This document shows positions 5,111 to 6,171 of a stretch of DNA of 6,171 nt, in pieces. The stretch covers positions 2,982 to 9,152 of the forward strand of contig DLFY01000254.1 of NCBI GenBank assembly GCA_002482415.1, read 5' to 3'. The notes under the pieces are model-generated. The model was not told the origin of the DNA. It saw nothing but the letters and a program-made list of their open reading frames with translations, and made no database searches. This DNA comes from Phycisphaerales bacterium UBA7708 (GTDB lineage: Bacteria > Planctomycetota > Phycisphaerae > Sedimentisphaerales > Anaerohalosphaeraceae). A program made the translations under genes and the position numbers. How positions within the stretch are numbered: position 1 is the stretch's first letter; each line of letters starts with the position of its first letter.

Positions 5111-6171
5111 ATGACTAAAAATATACAGGATAGCCCCGATTTATATTCGTATGCCGACCGCGACCAGCGGCAGCGGACGATGCGGTTGTCTGTCGTCGAA
5201 GGCATGCTGGCCATGGTGGCCATCGGCCTGATGCAGAATTTTTATGTGCCGTATCTCAACGACATGGGCGGCAGCAATTTTGCCGTCGGGGTGGGCTTCG
5301 GCAGTTATCTGCTGGCCGGCGGATTCATTCAGATCTGGGTGCCGACAATTCTGGGCTGGGCGAAAAATTATCGCACACTGGTGATTCTCGGCACCGCCCT
5401 GCAGGCGTTGTTTCTGGTGCCTTTCGCCCTGATGATTTATCTGATTCCAAAGCATGCCGTCTGGTGCAGTATTGCGGCGATGCTGATTGCCGCCGCCGCC
5501 AATGGCATCAGTGCCGGGGCCTGGGCCGACTGGATGAGCTACATCGTGCCGCGACGGATGCGCGGCAAGTATTTCAGCTTTCGCACGAGCATGATGACGC
5601 TGTCGCAGTTTCTGGCCTGCGTGGGGGCGGGGCTGGCGCTGGACCGCACCGACAATGTGATTGCGGTCTTTACCGTGCTGTGGTTTGTCTGCGTGGCGAC
5701 GCGATGGATGGCCACGGGTGTGCTGTTCTGGCATTATGAGCCCCAACACATTCATCATCAGCCGCAAAAGCGGATATCGTTTACGGATTTCATCGGGCAG
5801 ATGCACACGCACTCCTACGGCAAATTCATCCTGGCCTTTTCGCTGATTTACTTCGGGGCATATTTTGCGTCACCGTTTTTCGCGCTGCACATGCTCAATG
5901 ATTTGAAGTTCTCGTATTTACAGTATAGCTGCATCCAGTTGATTGTGCCGCTGACGACGGTGTTCAGCCTGGGCTTGTGGGGGCGTATTTCCGACCGGCT
6001 GGGCAATATCATGCCGATGCGTCTGGCGGCGACACTGATTCTGCTGCTGCCAGCCTGCTGGCTGATCAGCGGCAACTTCTGGTATCTGCTGGGCCTCAAT
6101 GCCATCGCCGGGCTGGCCTGGGGCGGATTCCAGCTCCTGACGTTCAACTACAGCATCGGCGAACTGCCCTC
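5111..6171 (+). CDS. Major facilitator superfamily transporter, first 353 codons (runs off right edge)
   Basis: This is a predicted inner-membrane secondary transporter; the substrate cannot be named. From ATG 5111 the frame is open to the edge. Hydrophobic segments fall at about 29-48, 60-80, 89-111, 116-138, 161-178, 183-207, 239-260, 271-290, 303-320 and 323-345, so about ten of twelve helices are present. GRISDRLG at 291-298 matches the MFS loop motif between helices 8 and 9 and marks the start of the C-terminal repeat; the matching loop in the N-half (GWAKNYR, 82-88) is degenerate. WADWMSYIVPRRMRGKYF at 138-155 has the W/D-VP-RRGRYF pattern of a poorly characterised MFS subgroup common in planctomycetes and related bacteria. 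The central loop (208-238) is histidine-rich (HYEPQHIHHQPQK). There is no clear Shine-Dalgarno, only GGA at 5102-5104; TTG 5093 is an alternative start, limited by an in-frame TAA at 5084. Confidence 0.88.
   Translation, partial: MTKNIQDSPDLYSYADRDQRQRTMRLSVVEGMLAMVAIGLMQNFYVPYLNDMGGSNFAVGVGFGSYLLAGGFIQIWVPTILGWAKNYRTLVILGTALQALFLVPFALMIYLIPKHAVWCSIAAMLIAAAANGISAGAWADWMSYIVPRRMRGKYFSFRTSMMTLSQFLACVGAGLALDRTDNVIAVFTVLWFVCVATRWMATGVLFWHYEPQHIHHQPQKRISFTDFIGQMHTHSYGKFILAFSLIYFGAYFASPFFALHMLNDLKFSYLQYSCIQLIVPLTTVFSLGLWGRISDRLGNIMPMRLAATLILLLPACWLISGNFWYLLGLNAIAGLAWGGFQLLTFNYSIGELP

Noticed and set aside
5141..5812. 223-codon minus-strand open frame
   Set aside because: Antisense to the MFS gene. 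Its His/Arg/Gln-rich composition is the complement of membrane-protein codons.
1..6171. CRISPR arrays, insertion sequences, tRNA or rRNA genes, attachment sites
   Set aside because: No regularly spaced repeats, transposase motifs, terminal repeats with target duplications or tRNA cloverleaf sequences were seen on either strand.

Overview
The window looks like a chromosomal segment of a bacterium, most likely from the Planctomycetota (Phycisphaerae-like). This placement is inferred from the style of several proteins: a very short MJ0042-like zinc-ribbon protein, a GDSL lipoprotein of the PAF-acetylhydrolase-like type, a bacterial basic-secretory-protein peptidase and a Gly/Lys-type phosphofructokinase. 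No rRNA or other decisive marker is present. Coding DNA is GC-rich, while the gaps between genes are AT-rich and carry recognisable expression signals.

Layout, left to right: (1) 1-1441, minus strand, the N-terminal 480 codons of the transcription-repair coupling factor Mfd, running off the left edge. (2) A 92-bp gap with a perfect 12-bp inverted repeat just before the mfd start. (3) 1534-2631, minus, 6-phosphofructokinase with a strong ribosome binding site and a consensus -10 box. (4) 2754-2788, an intrinsic terminator for the next gene. (5) 2813-3607, minus, an SGNH/GDSL hydrolase lipoprotein. (6) A 176-bp divergent promoter region. (7) 3784-4464, plus, a secreted HExxH peptidase of the basic secretory protein family. 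(8) A compact convergent junction in which two opposite-facing terminators are nested in each other's gene ends. (9) 4535-4780, minus, an 81-residue zinc-ribbon protein. (10) A 330-bp AT-rich divergent intergenic region with a nested inverted repeat. (11) 5111-6171, plus, an MFS transporter truncated by the right edge after about ten membrane helices.

Functionally this is a mix of housekeeping genes (DNA repair, glycolysis) and envelope or secreted functions (lipoprotein esterase, secreted peptidase, transporter). Apart from pfk-mfd, which might be read through, each gene appears to have its own signals. The divergent esterase/peptidase pair shares one intergenic region and may be co-regulated. 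I found no mobile element, CRISPR array, tRNA, defence system or biosynthetic cluster. I do not think the window holds a new multi-gene system; the points most worth checking are regulatory (the hairpin over the mfd start, the interlocked terminators, the nested repeat) plus the mixed phosphofructokinase signature.
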